Shown piece by piece: positions 48,219 through 59,309 of a stretch of DNA of 64,000 bases. The DNA is from Pegoplata infirma (lineage: Eukaryota; Arthropoda; Insecta; Diptera; Anthomyiidae): contig OY992536.1 in NCBI GenBank assembly GCA_963921195.1, forward strand, positions 90,749,007-90,813,006, written 5' to 3'. The number at the start of each line of letters is the position of its first letter. Position 1 is the first letter of the stretch. A model generated the notes under the pieces. It saw only the letters and a list, made by a program, of their open reading frames with translations, did no database searches and had not been told where the DNA came from. A program made the position numbers and the translations under genes.

Positions 48219-48770
48219 GTCTGTTTGCGTACTTTCCCAGTAAAAATTATCAAGCAACAAAATTTTAGAGAGTAAAAAAAAAATCGCTCTCAAAAAGGAA
48301 AAATTGTAAAAAGTACGCGAACAGAAATCCGTAAAAACTTGCAAATTAGTTAAACAGCTGATTTAAATCAGCTTATAAAAAATGTTGCCTTCATTTGTAC
48401 ATTTTTAGTTTGATGGTATTTATTTTTTAAGTTGTTAATAAAAGAAATTTAATTTTAGGATGTATTTTTTTATTCATTCCTTGACATTTAATCATATTTT
48501 ATACACAAAAATTTAACTGCAGAATATTTTGTATTTTGTTTACAAAAATATAGTCATACGTTTTTAAAACATATGTTTTTTTGTGCTTGATAATTCTTGC
48601 TGGCAAAAATTTATCCAGTAAAAACTTGCAAGTTTCTAAAATAGAACTGTCACTTTTTTCTCCCATTTTCTCTCTCGTTACTGGGTTTTTAAAGTACGCG
48701 AACGACTTTTAGACAAAATTCGTAATAATTTGTACAAATTCGTACAAATTATTGAGTTCGCGAACACAGC
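48219..48770. mobile_element. PIF/Harbinger-like MITE, copy 2 (opposite orientation)
   Basis: GTCTGTTTGCGTACTTTCCC start and GAGTTCGCGAACACAGC end, flanked by TAA / TAC (one mismatch). Closely matches 41372-41925 in reverse. Ends 166 bp before the MRM2 start codon. Confidence 0.75.
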
Positions 48771-48936
48771 TACTGTTCCGTATACATAGAAAATTTTCCA
48801 GATTTTGAGAAACAAATCAAAATAAAACACTTTGCTTGGCAGTTGTTGCTAATTGGACGTTTCATCTGTTCTCAGCTGTTAAAACATAAGGTTTTTGTTT
48901 TGTTTTTAAACCAATACATAACATTTTAATGGAATC

Positions 48937-49776
48937 ATGGCAATGCAAAATCCCCTAAAGATGTCTTTATTGAATGGAGCAGTGGCCAGAAGATCATTCT
49001 GTATATACAGTCATTTAGGGGCTAAACAAACACCGAACAATTTAAAAGGTAAAAGCAAGAGTTCACAGGAATGGTTGACCAGACAAATGGCTGATCCCTA
49101 TATAGAGAAAGCGCGCATGATGAACTATCGTTGTCGAAGTGCTTTTAAACTTTTGGAAATCGATGATAAATATAAAATAATAAAACCCGGAGACACTGTA
49201 ATTGATTGTGGAGCAGCACCTGGAAGTTGGACACAATTAGCAGTGGAAAGGTGTAATGCAAATGGCAATATGGAAAATAGACCAAAAGGAGCAGTGTTTA
49301 GTATGGATTTATTACATTTTCACAAAGTGCCGGTAAGTTCTTAAAAGATTTTGTCATTGCTTCATTAAAATAGTGTTCTTTTTTAGGGTGCCACTATATT
49401 TGGTGGAATGGATTTTACAAAACCTGAAAGTCAGCTACGTTTAAAAGAAGCTTTAGCCGGCAAACAGGTCAATTGTGTTTTATCAGATATGGCACCTAAT
49501 GCTACTGGCGTAAGAATGTTGGACCAAGAGATAATAGTGAATCTTTGTTATGATGTTTTAAGTTTCGCCTTGGCTATGTCAGCAACTCAAGCAAATCTTG
49601 TTGTTAAAGTGTGGGATAACGGGGATGTACCTAAATTAGAAAAAGATATACTAAGATTTTATGAAAAGGTGAAAAGAGTTAAACCACGTTCTAGTAGAGG
49701 AGACTCAGCAGAACATTTTTTTGTAGCACGAGGTTTTAAGGGACTGGAAGAGATAATTAAGGAAGAGCAAAAGTAG
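48937..49776 (+). CDS. MRM2: Mitochondrial rRNA 2'-O-methyltransferase 2 (FtsJ/RrmJ family)
   Basis: Exons 48937-49332 and 49387-49776 with a 54-bp intron (CCG/GTAAGT ... TTTTTTAG/GGT, phase 0), giving 261 residues. Family role: SAM-dependent 2'-O-methylation of a uridine in the large mitochondrial rRNA. The FtsJ fold is complete: RSAFKLLEID (K71), SAM-binding motif I VIDCGAAPGSWTQLA (88-102), VLSDMAPNATG (D166), LVVKVWDN (K206) and SSRGDSAEHFFVARGFKG (E241), so the K-D-K-E catalytic tetrad is present. The N-terminus (about 45 residues, basic, with MSLLNGAVARRSFCIYS) fits a mitochondrial targeting peptide. Start: ATG 48937 or the next in-frame ATG at 48943. An out-of-frame ATG at 48929 opens a nine-codon frame overlapping the start. 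No canonical poly(A) hexamer seen close by. Confidence 0.95.
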
Positions 49777-49925
49777 TTGATAAAAAATTATTATTATATA
49801 ATAAGAAACAAAAATTGTTATTTAACGCAAAATATAATTTAAATATTTCAGAAACTTTAATTTTTAAATCCGGGAAATTTTTTATTTGATTTTTGTAAAA
49901 AATTTACGGGGTAGCTCATTGGTAA

Positions 49926-50086
49926 AGGCTGGGTAAGCTACCCGTAACTGTACCCTAACATAGCGATCAAAATCATATAGAAAATCACGTAACCGTCTGC
50001 TAAGAAGAATAAATGATCTCATTTTTTCTCATATAACGAAAAACCTCTCTACGCTACGCTAGGGTTACGGGTGCATAACTCAGCCT
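49926..50086. mobile_element. PIF/Harbinger-like MITE, TAA duplication
   Basis: Ends AGGCTGGGTAA / TAACTCAGCCT with inner ACCCGTAAC / GTTACGGGT, flanked by TAA (49923-49925, 50087-50089). 161 bp, 150 bp downstream of MRM2. Confidence 0.7.
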
Positions 50087-50197
50087 TAAGACTTTAGTTA
50101 CAGGCGCGTATCCAGGGGATAATAGGATATATCCCCAAACCGAGCTTTTATGGATAAAGAACAATGCATGAACAGAATATGAAAAATTTCCTTTATA

Positions 50198-50324
50198 CCC
50201 AATTCACACCTGAGGTGAAATCTCTTTCGAACGAGATTCCGATCATATGGTTGTGTATAAAAAGGTACAGACCATATGCTCGAAATCTCGTTCTTACGAG
50301 ATTTCACCTCAGGTGTGAATTGGG
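50198..50324. mobile_element. 127-bp MITE with 28-bp perfect TIRs
   Basis: Left arm ACCCAATTCACACCTGAGG onward to GAAATCTC and its exact complement at the right end, flanked by TA. Two further inverted pairs (CGAACGAGATT / ATCTCGTT) sit inside. Confidence 0.8.
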
Positions 50325-50333
50325 TATTAGAAT

Positions 50334-50806
50334 TAGTGTCCGACCGAATATTCGGCTTCGGTCAAAAAGCACTATTCGGCCACTATACGGCTTCGGCCAC
50401 AATTTTGGCCGAATACCGAATAATTGTATAATATTTGTGCTCATGTGTTGAAAAGCACACTAAACTAACTTTGAATCACATTAGTAAGCCACAAAAACAT
50501 TTTACTAAGTGTTTTTGCAACTAAAAACGTTTTTTACATTCAAAAAAAAATTTCGGTCGAAAAAAATTTACACTCTAAAATATATTTTTTTACAAAAATG
50601 TCCAAAAAAATTTTTTGCTTAAAATAAATCATTCTAGACAACATTCTCTTGCATTTGAGTATCCCGCCGAGTCGTTTTATTTTTTTTCTTGTTTTTACTA
50701 CATAAATATATATTTTTTTTAATATTCGGTTTCGATTTGGCCGAATAGTGAAAATTTGGCCGAATATTCGGCTTCGGCCAAAAAAGGTGTATTCGGTCGG
50801 ACACTA
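50334..50806. mobile_element. hAT-type MITE with CCGAATATTCGGC repeats
   Basis: TIR TAGTGTCCGACCGAATA / TATTCGGTCGGACACTA-type, perfect 8-bp duplication ATTAGAAT (50326-50333, 50807-50814). Subterminal GGCCGAATATTCGGCTTCGG motifs on both sides; AT-rich centre. Confidence 0.85.
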
Positions 50807-50929
50807 ATTAGAATAAGTTTTAAAATACATATGAGATTTTTTAAATTTTTTGTTTTTTAGAATTTTCGATAAAAAAAAATATATTAAAATTTCAGAAATT
50901 TTCTGTATAAAAAAACTCCATTTGCGTTG

Positions 50930-51260
50930 TCCGATTCTCTTAGAATCTCTATAGAATATGTGTTTCAGAATCTGTAAATTTTTCTATTCAAAAAATGTCT
51001 CGGAATCTAACTTTTTTTATATTCTCGTTATCATGCAAGAAAATTGCATTAAAGTCGTAGAATTATTCTATTATCAGATATTTTCTATAGAAAAATCTTC
51101 AAAATTATTTTTTTTATAAGCTGTATCATAATATACATTTTGTTTTGCTATAGCAAAAATGTTTAAAAGTTTTCTTAAATAAAAACATGCTTTAGGATCT
51201 GTATGAAGTACATATAAGAAAAGCTGAGAGTTTTCTATAAGAAAAGTGCCTCAAGTCTGA
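50930..51260 (+). repeat. satA, degenerate remnants
   Basis: A few eroded units, e.g. TCAGAATCTGTAAATTTTTC at about 50962 and AATGTCTCGGAATCTAA near 50995. Low identity; no gene. Confidence 0.5.
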
Positions 51261-51280
51261 TGAACTTTCTATAGAAATAA

Positions 51281-52063
51281 TAGCCTTGTTTTTTGCAGAC
51301 CGGATTAGTATTAATTCTATTAAGTTAAAAAATGGGTCAAATTATTTTTTTTTATATTTTTTTTCTGAAATGACATACAATAAGTAAATTTAAATAGAAA
51401 AACAAATTAAGCTTTGTCCAAAATGTAAAGAATAAAAAATAAATAAACTCAAATCCTAGGATTAACTCAGATTTATTTATACCATTTTAGATTTTGGACA
51501 ACGCTTAAATTTTTTTCTAGTTTATATTTACTAATTGTATGTAAATTCAGAAAAAAATTATAAATAAAAATTCTGGACTTGATTTGACCGATTTTTTAAC
51601 TAAATATATGCTGTGTTTTTTAAAAAGTGGATTTATTTTCGGATTAATATTATTTTGTTTAAAAAAATATTTTAACATAACAAAACAAATTTGGAATATT
51701 TTTTCCGTATTCTACGAAAAATTAGCAATTACAATCCGAAAAAATAATAAAAAAATTTGGAAAATGAAAGAAGTTATAAATAAATAAAAATTAATCCTAC
51801 GTGGACTTATTAAATCCTAAAATTTAATTGGATTAATTTTGATTTATTTATAACTTTTTTCATTTTCCAATTTTTTTTATTATTTGTTCGGATTATTCGA
51901 ATTATTTATCGTAGATTACGGAAAAAAATATTCCAAATTTGTTTTGGCATGTTAAAATATTTATTTTAAACTAATTAAGATTAATCCGAAAATAAATCCA
52001 CTTATTGAAAAACACAGCAATAGTTAATCCTAATCTTAATCCGGTCTGCAAAAAACAAGCCTA
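51281..52063. mobile_element. Foldback MITE with TTTTTTGCAGACCGGATTA ends, copy 1
   Basis: TAGCCTTGTTTTTTGCAGAC start and its inverted counterpart at 52063; arms continue inward for about 380 bp each, including GGATTTATTTTCGGATTAAT and its complement. The open frame 51584-51787 spans the arm junction and is not a gene. A partial second copy is at about 55487-56280. Confidence 0.75.
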
Positions 52064-52763
52064 ATGTCTTAGCTTTTTTTAATTCAAAATTTGAAAAATT
52101 TTCTATTTAAAAAATGGTGTGAAATCTAAGATTTCTTTCTACAGACCCCCTAAAATTTCATAATATAATAAATTTTATTGAGAAAACAAAAATTGACAAC
52201 TATGTATTAAGAAATAAAATAATTCTAAGTTAGAATTTAGCAAACCAATTGAACTTACCCATTAAAAAGTGAAACGAGTTCAAATGATTCATTTAGCCTA
52301 TCTTCTTCAAAAGTCAACCTCACCCAATGTTTACCCTGGATTTGGAGTTTCCTGTTAATGCTAACAAGGCTCTAACTACCTATTATTGGCGGTATATCCC
52401 CGTTTTTATTAAAAACGGTTCTATGCATCAAAACAATTCATCCGAAAAAAGAATGCATTTCTTTGAAAATTTCTTAAAAGCTACAACTGAATCATTATTT
52501 AGCTTTTTATAACTTCAGTCATTTAAGTAGAACTTTTTAATTTATCTTGCTTTTGAAATGTGAAAATGGAACAAAATAAATTTTGTTTGCTGCAGTTTTA
52601 TATTTGGTTAAGTATTTATTTTGAATTTAATGCATATATCTAATAAAATTATAGCTGTATTGAAACAAGTGCCTAAGATCGAGTCTTAAAAGATATCTTT
52701 TAGAAAAATGCGTATATAAAAATTTTAGATACTCAATGTTAGAAACTCGTTCTTGAGATCTTT
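52064..52763. other. Intergenic region between convergent MRM2 side and carboxypeptidase 3' end
   Basis: An open frame at 52327-52512 lacks recognisable similarity. The minus-strand AATAAA at 52615-52620 is a candidate poly(A) signal for the carboxypeptidase, about 145 nt past its stop. Otherwise AT-rich. Confidence 0.5.
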
Positions 52764-54218
52764 CTAGACTACTTTATGATAGTGAGTTAAATGATCTATT
52801 AAATAAAACATCCATTTTGGTTGATCAGTAGGAGCCATATGACCAGCATTGCGAACCATAATCTCTATCAAATGACCAGCATGTTTAGCATAACCAGCTA
52901 TTTCATCGTCAACTCTCCATATTTCACGCTTGGCTACCTTATACTTATCAGCAGCACTAAATTTGAGATGATTTAAGTAATTGCGGGTCAAGGGATAGGC
53001 AACTATTATATCTAATTGACCATTATATATGCAAACAGTATACGAATCTATAAGCTCTGCTATCCAAGGAGCTACAGAATCCATAACATCACGTTTTAAA
53101 AATAGTTCTACCTTATTTTCGGTATCTAAATCGTGGAATGTCAGATTGCCCACATGTATAGAACGACGTGTCAACGAGGATTGTAGGAAATCACCCATAA
53201 TTTTACCATAATCATCTCCTTTTGTGTGCAGATAGTCATAGTAATAATTGAAACCAGTAAGATTTGTAAATAGCGAACCATTTACCATATCACCATTTAA
53301 AAGATTATCGAATACATCAAATGCACAGTCCATATCATGTTTGGCTATACAATTTACTCCCTTCTCTTCTGCATCATGAAATTGTTCTAAACCATGATCG
53401 TCTATTAAACCCAATTGATATAAATAATCTCCATATTTTAATTGATGTATAGGATCCGAAAGGCCATTACCAATAGCTACACCTTTGAGTGGTATAAATA
53501 CACGAGTTTCAATGGAATTTTGTACCTTATGTATGTGATAAGCTAAAGCGGGTACATATTTTCCAGCATATGATTCGCCTGTAATCCAAAAACCAGAAGA
53601 ATTACTCCACTCAAACAGCTCGTACAATTGCTGCATAGCTTCATGCAAATTATGTCCAACATCTTTTTCATTACGGGCGTAACCTTTATCATTGTCGGTA
53701 AACGAAAATCCGGTACCCACAGGATTGTCAATAAATATTAGATTGTGTGTCTTACTCCATGTATAATTGCGTTTTTGTAATTTTCCATGTGGATCAAATT
53801 CGAAGGGCCCATTTTCGGTAAATAAACCAAATAGTGACGAGGCTCCAGGACCTCCCTGTAACCATAAAACTACAGGTTGGTAAGCTGGATCCTGTTCGGC
53901 TGGGAAATACCAGAAAAACATGTTGGAATTGAATTTTGCATCAACCGTTAGATAACCCGCATAACTTTCAACACCATGATATTGAGTACCCACCACCTTG
54001 GCTTTTTCTTGTATATCTTGACGTTTCATTTTTGGATCATTAATTAAATCTGTTAAAAATAGGGGCTCTCCTGGATCTCCACCATCTTGATATTTCTCAT
54101 ATCTTGGATAAGGATTTATAAAACTTTTACGATATTTGGAGTGTACTTTAGCATCACATAACCCCACCATTACCACCAAAAATGTAATGGTCAACACTGC
54201 ATGATTTGCAGTTTTCAT
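52764..54218 (-). CDS. Secreted serine carboxypeptidase, S10 family (CPVL-like)
   Basis: Intronless, 484 residues from ATG 54218 to the stop at 52764. Serine carboxypeptidases of clan SC remove C-terminal residues, usually in the lysosome or outside the cell. A signal peptide is clear (hydrophobic core about 8-20, then CDAKVHS). Family motifs: WLQGGPGASSLFG (oxyanion-side block, 119-131), WITGESYAGKYVPALAYHI with nucleophile S216, ICNG-type segment VCIYNGQLDIIVAYP with D403, and VRNAGHMAPTDQP with H460, so the triad is complete. Cysteines and five N-glycosylation sequons (N151, N206, N313, N319, N358) fit secretion. Length is normal for CPVL/vitellogenic carboxypeptidases. Closest family is CPVL/venom serine carboxypeptidase; the exact fly orthologue is not assigned. 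A TATA box lies at 54489-54495. Confidence 0.95.
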   Translation of the reverse strand: MKTANHAVLTITFLVVMVGLCDAKVHSKYRKSFINPYPRYEKYQDGGDPGEPLFLTDLINDPKMKRQDIQEKAKVVGTQYHGVESYAGYLTVDAKFNSNMFFWYFPAEQDPAYQPVVLWLQGGPGASSLFGLFTENGPFEFDPHGKLQKRNYTWSKTHNLIFIDNPVGTGFSFTDNDKGYARNEKDVGHNLHEAMQQLYELFEWSNSSGFWITGESYAGKYVPALAYHIHKVQNSIETRVFIPLKGVAIGNGLSDPIHQLKYGDYLYQLGLIDDHGLEQFHDAEEKGVNCIAKHDMDCAFDVFDNLLNGDMVNGSLFTNLTGFNYYYDYLHTKGDDYGKIMGDFLQSSLTRRSIHVGNLTFHDLDTENKVELFLKRDVMDSVAPWIAELIDSYTVCIYNGQLDIIVAYPLTRNYLNHLKFSAADKYKVAKREIWRVDDEIAGYAKHAGHLIEIMVRNAGHMAPTDQPKWMFYLIDHLTHYHKVV

Positions 54219-54488
54219 GTCTTCGGAAAATTGTTAATTACGGATCAACAATTTTGTTATACTTACTAAAACGCACTGATTTCAGTTTTATTTTTCTGTT
54301 CCAATTAGATAAGAATTTTGCTGCAGAAAATTCTACTGCGCCTTTTCTTTGTTTTAAACTATTGAATCAAAAGAAAAAAAAATAATAAAGTTGAAGCGGT
54401 CAAGTCAACCGGCTAGAAACAAAAATATACGAATTGCACTTTTTTTTGTAATGCCTCTTCACAATACAGCAGCAGACTGCAGACGGGT

Positions 54489-54495
54489 TTATATA
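54489..54495 (-). promoter_or_regulatory. TATA box of the carboxypeptidase gene
   Basis: Minus-strand TATATAA, within GCTATATAAACC, lies about 270 nt before the start codon. Transcription would start near 54465, giving a 5' UTR of about 245 nt. No intron is needed before the ATG. Confidence 0.65.
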
Positions 54496-54514
54496 GCAAA
54501 CCGTTTGTTTATTT

Positions 54515-55370
54515 TTGGTATGACCCAAAGACCATTTTTGGGAAAATGGAGTTAGGAATCAATTGTATATGATTAATATGTCCTCTTTCCAAATCCGTAA
54601 TCTATTTTTTTATATATCGTATAAATTAGAAGATATCCAGCCCTAACTTTGCTTCATATCCCCAATATTAACATTGTTTTATCATTGGTTTGCTGCATAC
54701 GCCAATTTTCTGCACATGCAGCAAATTTTACACCTAAAAGTTAAAATATTTTTCTCTACTTTTGTTTTGATGCATATAACATTGAAAGGGTGCATATCAA
54801 AACAAACTAAAAATTGACAATTGGTTATTGGTGTGACCCATAAACCATTTGCCAAATGGAATTAGGAATCAATTGTTTATAATTGTTATGCACTTAATTT
54901 TCATCCGGAATGAATTTTTCGTAAGAATTAAAAGATATCCAGCCCCAACTTTGCTAATTATAGCCAAAATTAAAGATAATTTAACAAGGTAAACTCAGGT
55001 TGACTTTGACCCACGTGAAAGAAAATTAAATTTTTTTAAGAAAATATTCATTTAAACGGGATATAGAGCAAAACGCGACCAAGTCTTTTTTTGTTAAAAT
55101 CATAATAACTTTTAATATCTTGTGCAAAAACGTATAAAAATTTATATTTTTTCTTAAAACATTTTAAGCAATCGATACCAAAAGTAAAAAAAAAATCTAT
55201 CGTGTAGATTTTTAATAAAGTTGATGAGAAGTTTCTTTTTCGTTTTTCTCAAAACAAAGTAAATGGTCTTTGGGTCATACCAAAAATAAGCAAACGAAAC
55301 AACAAAAAAATAAATGGGGAAATTTTGGTGTCTGCTGCTTGCTGCTGTATTGTGAAAAGACACTTGATTG
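54515..55370. repeat. Repeats derived from the carboxypeptidase promoter region
   Basis: GGAATCAATTGT blocks at about 54552 and 54865 are direct copies (54515-54670 and 54820-54960). The stretch 55255-55365 is an inverted copy of 54440-54545, sharing TTTTTGGTATGACCCAAAGA and CACAATACAGCAGCA. No coding copy of the carboxypeptidase is attached. Confidence 0.7.
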
Positions 55371-55508
55371 TATTTTTTACAAGCAGGAAGAGAACAAGCA
55401 CGGCACGGGGACGGTTTCCAATTAAAATCAGGGGGCTAATTATGTTACTTGATAATCGATCGTGCACGCAAAAATATTTTTGCGTGTTTTTTGCAGACCG
55501 GATTAATA

Positions 55509-56030
55509 CCCTGTTCTCACGAGCATCTAAAAACGGTTTTAAACGACATTTGTTTTAATTTAAAAAAAAGTGTTCACACGTAATTTCACTCGTTTTATTT
55601 TGGTTTTTATGTTTTTATTTTGACATTTGCATTATCAGCTGATAAACATGTACACATTTTAACAACAAACGATATTAAAATATTGAAATTATATTCATTA
55701 ATTATACATATAACTGTTTATAATGTTCAAGAATTGTTTAAAGATAAAAATAGCACGATTTTTTTTTGTATTATTTACATTTTAGTAATAAACAATGTTG
55801 CCAATATTAATAAAATGCTTTAAAAACGCTGAACATTCAAAAATACTCAATTCAACCCCTGGAATTCCGCTCGTTTTAAATCGTTTTAATTTTAAAACGA
55901 GCTAAAAACATTTTTATTTTGACATATTACAACAAAAAAATGTATGGTAAAACGAGTCATAAAAATGGTTTTTAAGCATAAAACGAAAAATGTTGCTAAA
56001 AATGGTTTTTAAGTGTAAGTGAGAACAGGG
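55509..56030. mobile_element. TIR element with CCCTGTTCTCAC ends, TA duplication
   Basis: Perfect 12-bp ends CCCTGTTCTCAC / GTGAGAACAGGG, flanked by TA. Subterminal AAAAACGGTTTT / AAAATGGTTTTTAA and AAAACGAG motifs are inverted. 522 bp; the 67-codon frame at 55620-55823 is not protein-like. Confidence 0.8.
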
Positions 56031-56044
56031 TATAAGATTTACCC

Positions 56045-56165
56045 CCTAATTTTGTAAAACGCAACGCGCCGCGTTGTCAAAATTTCTGTGTAATTTGTTT
56101 TTGTTACAACAACAAATTGTATTGAAATTTTGACAACGCGGCGCGTTGCGTTTTACAAAATTAGG
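56045..56165. mobile_element. 121-bp near-perfect hairpin with GC-rich stem
   Basis: Arms of about 42 bp are exact complements (CCTAATTTTGTAAAACGCAA, then CGCGCCGCGTTGTCAAAATT, in each direction) around a 37-bp loop. The CG-rich stem stands out in this AT-rich region. Target duplication unclear. Confidence 0.8.
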
Positions 56166-56290
56166 CCATTAGTTAAAAAATGGGTCAAAACAAGTCCAGA
56201 AATTTTTTTTACATTTTTTTTCTGAATTTACATCCAATTAGTTAATATAAACAGGAAAATAAATTAAGCGTTGTCCAAAATGTGAAACGG

Positions 56291-57057
56291 TACACTCATA
56301 GAAATATCTTAGTAGAAAAATTAGTAAACCCATTGTAGATCAAGTTTTACAGAATATTGCCGTATTCAACAAAAATTAATGTTGATATCGTTGAATAATC
56401 AGTAAAGTTGAATCAACTTTTTACAACGCTTATACAGAATTCAATAGATAAAACCAAAAAAGAAAAAACCAACCCTGTTCGTTCATTTTTGTATTATCAA
56501 GTTGGTAGCAATGCATTGCAATGTGAAATTTGTTTGTCTCTTATAAAATTATTTTATGTGTTTGTTTCTTATAAAAATATTTAATATTATAAAAATAAAT
56601 AAAAATAGGATCTGATGATCAGATTCTGATCTGTAAATATTTGGTAAGTAATAAAATACATTGGTTACTTTATGTACACTCATAGAAATATCTTAGTAGA
56701 AAAATTAGTAAACACATTGTAGATCAAGTTTTACAGAATATTGCCGTATTCAACAAAAATTAATGTTGATATCGTTGAATAATCAGTAAAGTTGAATCAA
56801 CTTTTTACAACGCCAATACAGAATTCAATAGATAAAACCAAAAAATAAAAAACAACCCTGTTCGTTCATTTTTGTATTATCAAGTTGGTAGCAATGCATT
56901 GCAATGTAAAATTTGTTTGTCTCTTATAAAATCATTTTATGTATTTGTTTCTTATAAAAATATTTAATATTATAAAAATAAATAAAAATAGGATCGGATG
57001 ATCAGATTCTGATCTGTAAATATTTGGTAAGTAATAAAATACATTGGTTACTCTATG
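56291..57057. repeat. Tandem duplication, two copies of ~384 bp
   Basis: 56291-56674 and 56675-57057 are almost identical, each starting TACACTCATAGAAATATCTT and ending ...TTGGTTACT(T/C)TATG. Each contains GTTGATATCGTTGAATAATC and AAGTTGAATCAACTTTTTAC palindromic parts and ends with a donor-like TTGGTAAGTAA. Confidence 0.85.
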
Positions 57058-57102
57058 TATTCATACTATATTATATTTTTTTTTTTTTTTGTTTTTTTTA
57101 AG

Positions 57103-57159
57103 GTTTTTGATTTGGTGTCATTAGAAAACTGGAGAATGGCTTACGAGTGCATAACATAA
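57103..57159 (+). other. Candidate terminal exon of unknown gene, copy 1
   Basis: After a long pyrimidine tract and AAG (57100-57102), a short frame reads VFDLVSLENWRMAYECIT then TAA. A donor-like GTAAGT about 75 bp upstream (near 57026) would make a short intron, and AATAAA at 57238-57243 would end the transcript. The protein is not recognised. The same sequence recurs at 63896-63952. Confidence 0.35.
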
Positions 57160-59309
57160 ATAAACGAAGTGTGCGTGAAAATCTTGTGCAGCTTAAAAAG
57201 CCGGTGATAATTCTAAAAAATATGGTGATTTTTACTTAATAAAAGAATGTTAACAAATAACAACAAGCTTTTTTTTATTAATAAAATTCCTTATATCAAC
57301 AAAAATATGAGTTGAGTTTACAAAAAATACGAGTTGATTTACAAGAAAACGAGTTGATCAACTTTTACCAAAAACTGACAATAATTTTTATTGGAATCAA
57401 CATAAATATTTGTACACGCAAAAAAAAAATCTGTGTCAGATTGAGCAATCCTACTTGGTAAAATTTTTTTCATACCAAAAAAAAATTTTTACCAAATTTT
57501 TGCTAAAATTCTGCTTGTCGATGTTAAAGTAACATAATTAGTTTTTTATGTAAAATAACTAAGTAGCTTGCACAATAACGCAAATTACTTGCACAAAAAT
57601 TTATCGAAAGAAAACAACAACAAAAAAGAAAAAACAAATACAGACCGCCATATTCATTTTGTATTTTTGTGTGCGTGCTTCGTTTATTTTTTGTGTTATA
57701 AAAACGTAAAAAGGAAATTGATAAATAAAATTAAAATAAATTAATAAATAAAAATAAATAATTAGTTTTTTAAAAGATAAATAAATGTAAGATAAAAAAA
57801 ATGCTAAAGTTAATTTTGCTGTCATAACTTAAAACACCATTCATTTAGCAAAACCAATGGAGTCCCAGACGTTTGTTTCAATGAATTACAAATGGAATGA
57901 TAAAGTGAGTATACCCCTACCACAGTATATACAGTAACGAAACTCTTTTTTTTAACATACTTGAATCATTCTGTTACTAATATTATCACATTTTGTTTTA
58001 CTTGTATTGGTAAAATATGATACAGGATGCAAAATTAATTTTGCTGTTTACTTTTCAAATTTACTAAAATGAGCATTATTACGCATTAAATAACCGATTC
58101 AAATCAAATTGCTTTTATAACATAACGTGCAAAGTTATTTAAAATGTATATACATGCGTTATTAGTGCAAAAATTATGAAAAGAAAATTCAACAAATTGA
58201 TCACCTACAAAACACCCATTATAAAATTTGTCAGTTAAAAAATTTTTTATAGCATACTGTTTTGGGTGTTACACCGAAATGTCATATATTTTTTGTAATT
58301 AACCTCGTACAAGTCAATATTTTAAAATCACCACATTCAAACTTGACAGCAAAATTTAAAATTTCAAAATATTTTTAAAAAAGTTCTTTTAAAAATCAAT
58401 TCAAATTTAAAAAATCGATATTTAAATACATAATTATCATGGTACAATGCACAATTACATATAAAAAGGTAAATACAAACATATACATTAAAGTTATATA
58501 ACATGCACATAATGATTTTTTTTTATAACTTTTTTAGATGACTTTCTCTTGCACATAACACCATCATCATTAATGGACATCAAAGAAAATTCAATAATTT
58601 TCAAAATCATAGAGTAGATCAAAACTGTTTTTGGTGCTGTCGTCGATGATCAAATGATGACAGTTTGCTTTCAATTATAATACAAATTTGCAGTGATGCA
58701 GTACTTCATCATTATCTACATAAATATATATATCAAGAAATCTTTTTTAAATTTCAACTCAGTGAAACTGAAATAAATGTTATAAAAAACCGGCAGTTTT
58801 TGGAATTAAGAAAAACTGTAGATGCAGTTGTATAAACAAGACCTTGAACCATCACTGAGCAATGTTTAAGGATTACCCCACTTTATCCGTAAAAGTTACA
58901 GAGGGTTAAAGTTGAAAAATCGATAAAAATGGCTTGAAATAATCCATAGTTTTTACATTATTTCGCTTTTTTTTTTAAGTTCTCCTTATATTTCAATCTT
59001 TTCCGGCATAACACAAAGTCAGTACATATAAGAGATTATTTTAATGTTGGTTTGATAGATGCTTCATCGCTTGGTAAGAAGTTATAAGACGGTTAAATTT
59101 TGAAACCAAAAATTAAGAGTTTTTAAATTTTCGAGGTTTTTTGATCAGGGATTTCGGCCCCCTCTATAAAATGAAAAAAGTTGAACTAGAGTTGGTAGCT
59201 GTTGTAATTCTTAACATTTTGAAATTAATCCCGTTAATGTGCCACGAATAGTTAAGGAGTTTCAGCAGATCAATGTTCGCAAGAAAAAACGTAATTTTTT
59301 TAAAATACC

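Larger units (their letters stand above)
55487..56280. mobile_element. Partial copy 2 of the GCAGACCGGATTA foldback, with nested insertions
   Basis: TTTTTTGCAGACCGGATTAA at 55487 and, after the nested element, TTAGTTAAAAAATGGGTCAA onward match the left arm of 51281-52063. Interrupted by elements at 55509-56030 and 56045-56165. The right half is missing. Confidence 0.65.

Noticed and set aside
51584..51787. 67-codon frame in the 51.3-52.1 kb foldback
   Set aside because: Falls in the arms and centre of an inverted repeat with low-complexity translation.
55154..55823. Several 60-77-codon frames right of the carboxypeptidase
   Set aside because: They overlap each other on both strands and coincide with repeats or the 55509-56030 element.
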